DNA from: Tritrichomonas musculus
Taxonomy: Eukaryota > Parabasalia > Tritrichomonadida > Tritrichomonadidae
DNA: 64,000 bases
Direction: 5' to 3'
NCBI GenBank assembly: GCA_039105265.1
Contig: JAPFFF010000003.1
Coordinates: 7,130,001-7,194,000, forward strand
Under the pieces are notes generated by a model, which saw only the letters and a program-made list of their open reading frames with translations, did not search any database and was not told where the DNA came from. Below, one piece after another: positions 62,787 to 64,000 of this stretch. The number at the start of each line of letters is the position of its first letter. Positions within the stretch are counted from its first letter, which is position 1. The translations under genes and the position numbers were made by a program.

Positions 62787-63013
62787 TTAAAAAGTTTGGA
62801 GTACGTTAAGCCTCTCTTTTTGAATGGTTTATATTTTCTGAAAAAGTTATCTATCATAGTTTATAATTGGTGATAATTACCCAGTAAACTCATCTTGCTA
62901 ATAATTTAAACTATTTAAAATGAATTTGCAAATTGGTTATTAAGATTAAATTAAAAATAATAATAATAAAAAATTTAATAATAAAAAAAGCATAAAATTA
63001 TAATAATAACATG

Positions 63014-64000
63014 TTATTCCTGAATATTTTCTTCTTCAAAATGTGAATGAAAAGTAGAAGATAAATAATCATACTCTTCTTCATAGATTATTTCTGTTTC
63101 AGACTCAGTAACATATTCATACACGTAATAAGAATATGAATATGAACTCGTAGAATCATAACTTGTTTCTAAGAAGGAATTTGAAAAGTCTGGAGTTTTA
63201 TATTTTAGTTGCTTTGCTCGTATCCTCATATAAACAATGATCAAAACAACTGATACAATAATGAGAACCAAAGATATACCAACAGTTGCTCCAACTTGGG
63301 CGGCTGTTGGTGGCTGATCGAAAAACTTTCTTCCATCTGAAATATTCGCCTTCATGTAACTGTCTTTGTTACCAATTCCGTCTGGATACTTCGTTCGCTC
63401 TGGACTAAATGTAAAAGAAGGAGTAAATTCACTTGATGGAGTGAATTCATTTGAAGGCGTGAATTCACTTGATAAAATGGAATTGCTTGATGGAGTGAAT
63501 TTATTCGAATGAGTGAATTCACTTGATTTTGTGAAATCGCTTGTTTGTGTGAATTCACTTGAAAGAGTAAATTTAATTGATAAAGTAAATTTATCTGTTG
63601 GCGATGGTTTAAATGTCAACGAATCGCTGAAGATTGATGATGGCGAGAATTTACTTGTTGATGTAAATTCAGACGATGAAGTGAACACAGTCGTTGGAAA
63701 AAATATTCCACAGAAGCTTTCACCTGCGTAATCCGACGGAATGTTTATTATATGATTCTTTTCAATTGCATCATGCGAACAATTCGGTGGAATATTTCCT
63801 TCATAAGTGACGTTTGAGAACATCTTATTAGCGAACGCTTCGCTTCCTATGTTCTTCACATTTGAAAGAAAGTGCAACGAACACTGATCTTTTCCACACT
63901 CAGAAAAAGACCTCACACCGATATCCTCAACGCCGCTACCAATTGTAATACTATCAAACATTTTACACTTCTCAAAGGCCGCGTTTCCTATCCTGATGAC
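63014..64000 (-). CDS. BspA-like membrane protein, 5' end outside the window
   Basis: The minus-strand frame enters at the right edge (IRIGNAAFEKCKMFDSITIG) and ends at 63014. BspA-type leucine-rich repeats (VEDIGVRSFSECG, NIGSEAFANKMFSNVTYEG) are followed by a Cys-containing cap. A Ser/Thr/Phe stalk of about 14 EFT-x-S-S repeats comes next (SSEFTPSNEFTPSSEFTPS). A single membrane helix (VGISLVLIIVSVVLIIVYM) with a basic stop-transfer segment (RIRAKQLKYK) leads to a Tyr/Ser/Glu-rich cytoplasmic tail (SYSYYVYEYVTESETEIIYE). This is the standard plan of trichomonad BspA surface proteins thought to bind host cells or bacteria. No damage is seen in the visible part. Confidence 0.9.
   Translation of the reverse strand, partial: VIRIGNAAFEKCKMFDSITIGSGVEDIGVRSFSECGKDQCSLHFLSNVKNIGSEAFANKMFSNVTYEGNIPPNCSHDAIEKNHIINIPSDYAGESFCGIFFPTTVFTSSSEFTSTSKFSPSSIFSDSLTFKPSPTDKFTLSIKFTLSSEFTQTSDFTKSSEFTHSNKFTPSSNSILSSEFTPSNEFTPSSEFTPSFTFSPERTKYPDGIGNKDSYMKANISDGRKFFDQPPTAAQVGATVGISLVLIIVSVVLIIVYMRIRAKQLKYKTPDFSNSFLETSYDSTSSYSYSYYVYEYVTESETEIIYEEEYDYLSSTFHSHFEEENIQE

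Overview
The window looks like a chromosome segment of a parabasalid protist, most likely a Tritrichomonas-type trichomonad. The evidence is the gene content: DUF3447/ankyrin proteins, BspA-like (LRR_5) surface proteins, Sel1 proteins, divergent kinases, a MATE exporter, an MFS sugar carrier, a C2 protein with a Pro/Tyr-rich tail, and a large Polinton/Maverick. Intergenic DNA is extremely AT-rich. Several genes carry TCATT just upstream of the ATG, like the trichomonad initiator. The species is inferred, not proven.

Layout. 1-10 kb is repeat-rich: a Polinton remnant at the left edge, a decayed acidic repeat gene, an element with 300-bp inverted ends abutting a mariner fragment, several MITE-like elements, a lone HNH endonuclease, a minisatellite and a GC-rich kinase pseudogene. 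10,182-29,327 is one Polinton of about 19 kb with near-identical terminal inverted repeats of about 475 bp and a 5-bp target duplication. It carries polymerase B, a 2,449-residue fibre-like protein, an HNH protein, major capsid protein, packaging ATPase, integrase region and small unknown proteins. Its ends look young, but the element as a whole looks broken in about two to three places.

29.3-42.3 kb holds host families in various states of decay: a MATE pseudogene, three DUF3447/ankyrin genes (one joined to leucine-rich repeats and a Rab-like GTPase), a Sel1-ankyrin pseudogene, an LRR_5 fragment and a broken fossil of a Tae4-type amidase. 42.3-64 kb has a hypothetical gene, an ankyrin gene, a C2 protein, a 574-residue kinase-like protein of possible bacterial affinity, a divergent kinase, a decayed Pmp-like surface protein, an MFS carrier, a kinase pseudogene and a BspA-like membrane protein cut by the right edge.

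The host genes do not form a pathway; they are typical multicopy trichomonad families. About ten TIR-bounded elements of 0.2-1.5 kb separate them, and many copies have decayed, largely by changes that turn CAA, CAG or CGA into stops. The apparently intact genes are the C2 protein, the 574-residue protein, the kinase at 55-56 kb, the MFS carrier, the hypothetical protein at 43.6 kb and, as far as seen, the BspA-like gene at the right edge.
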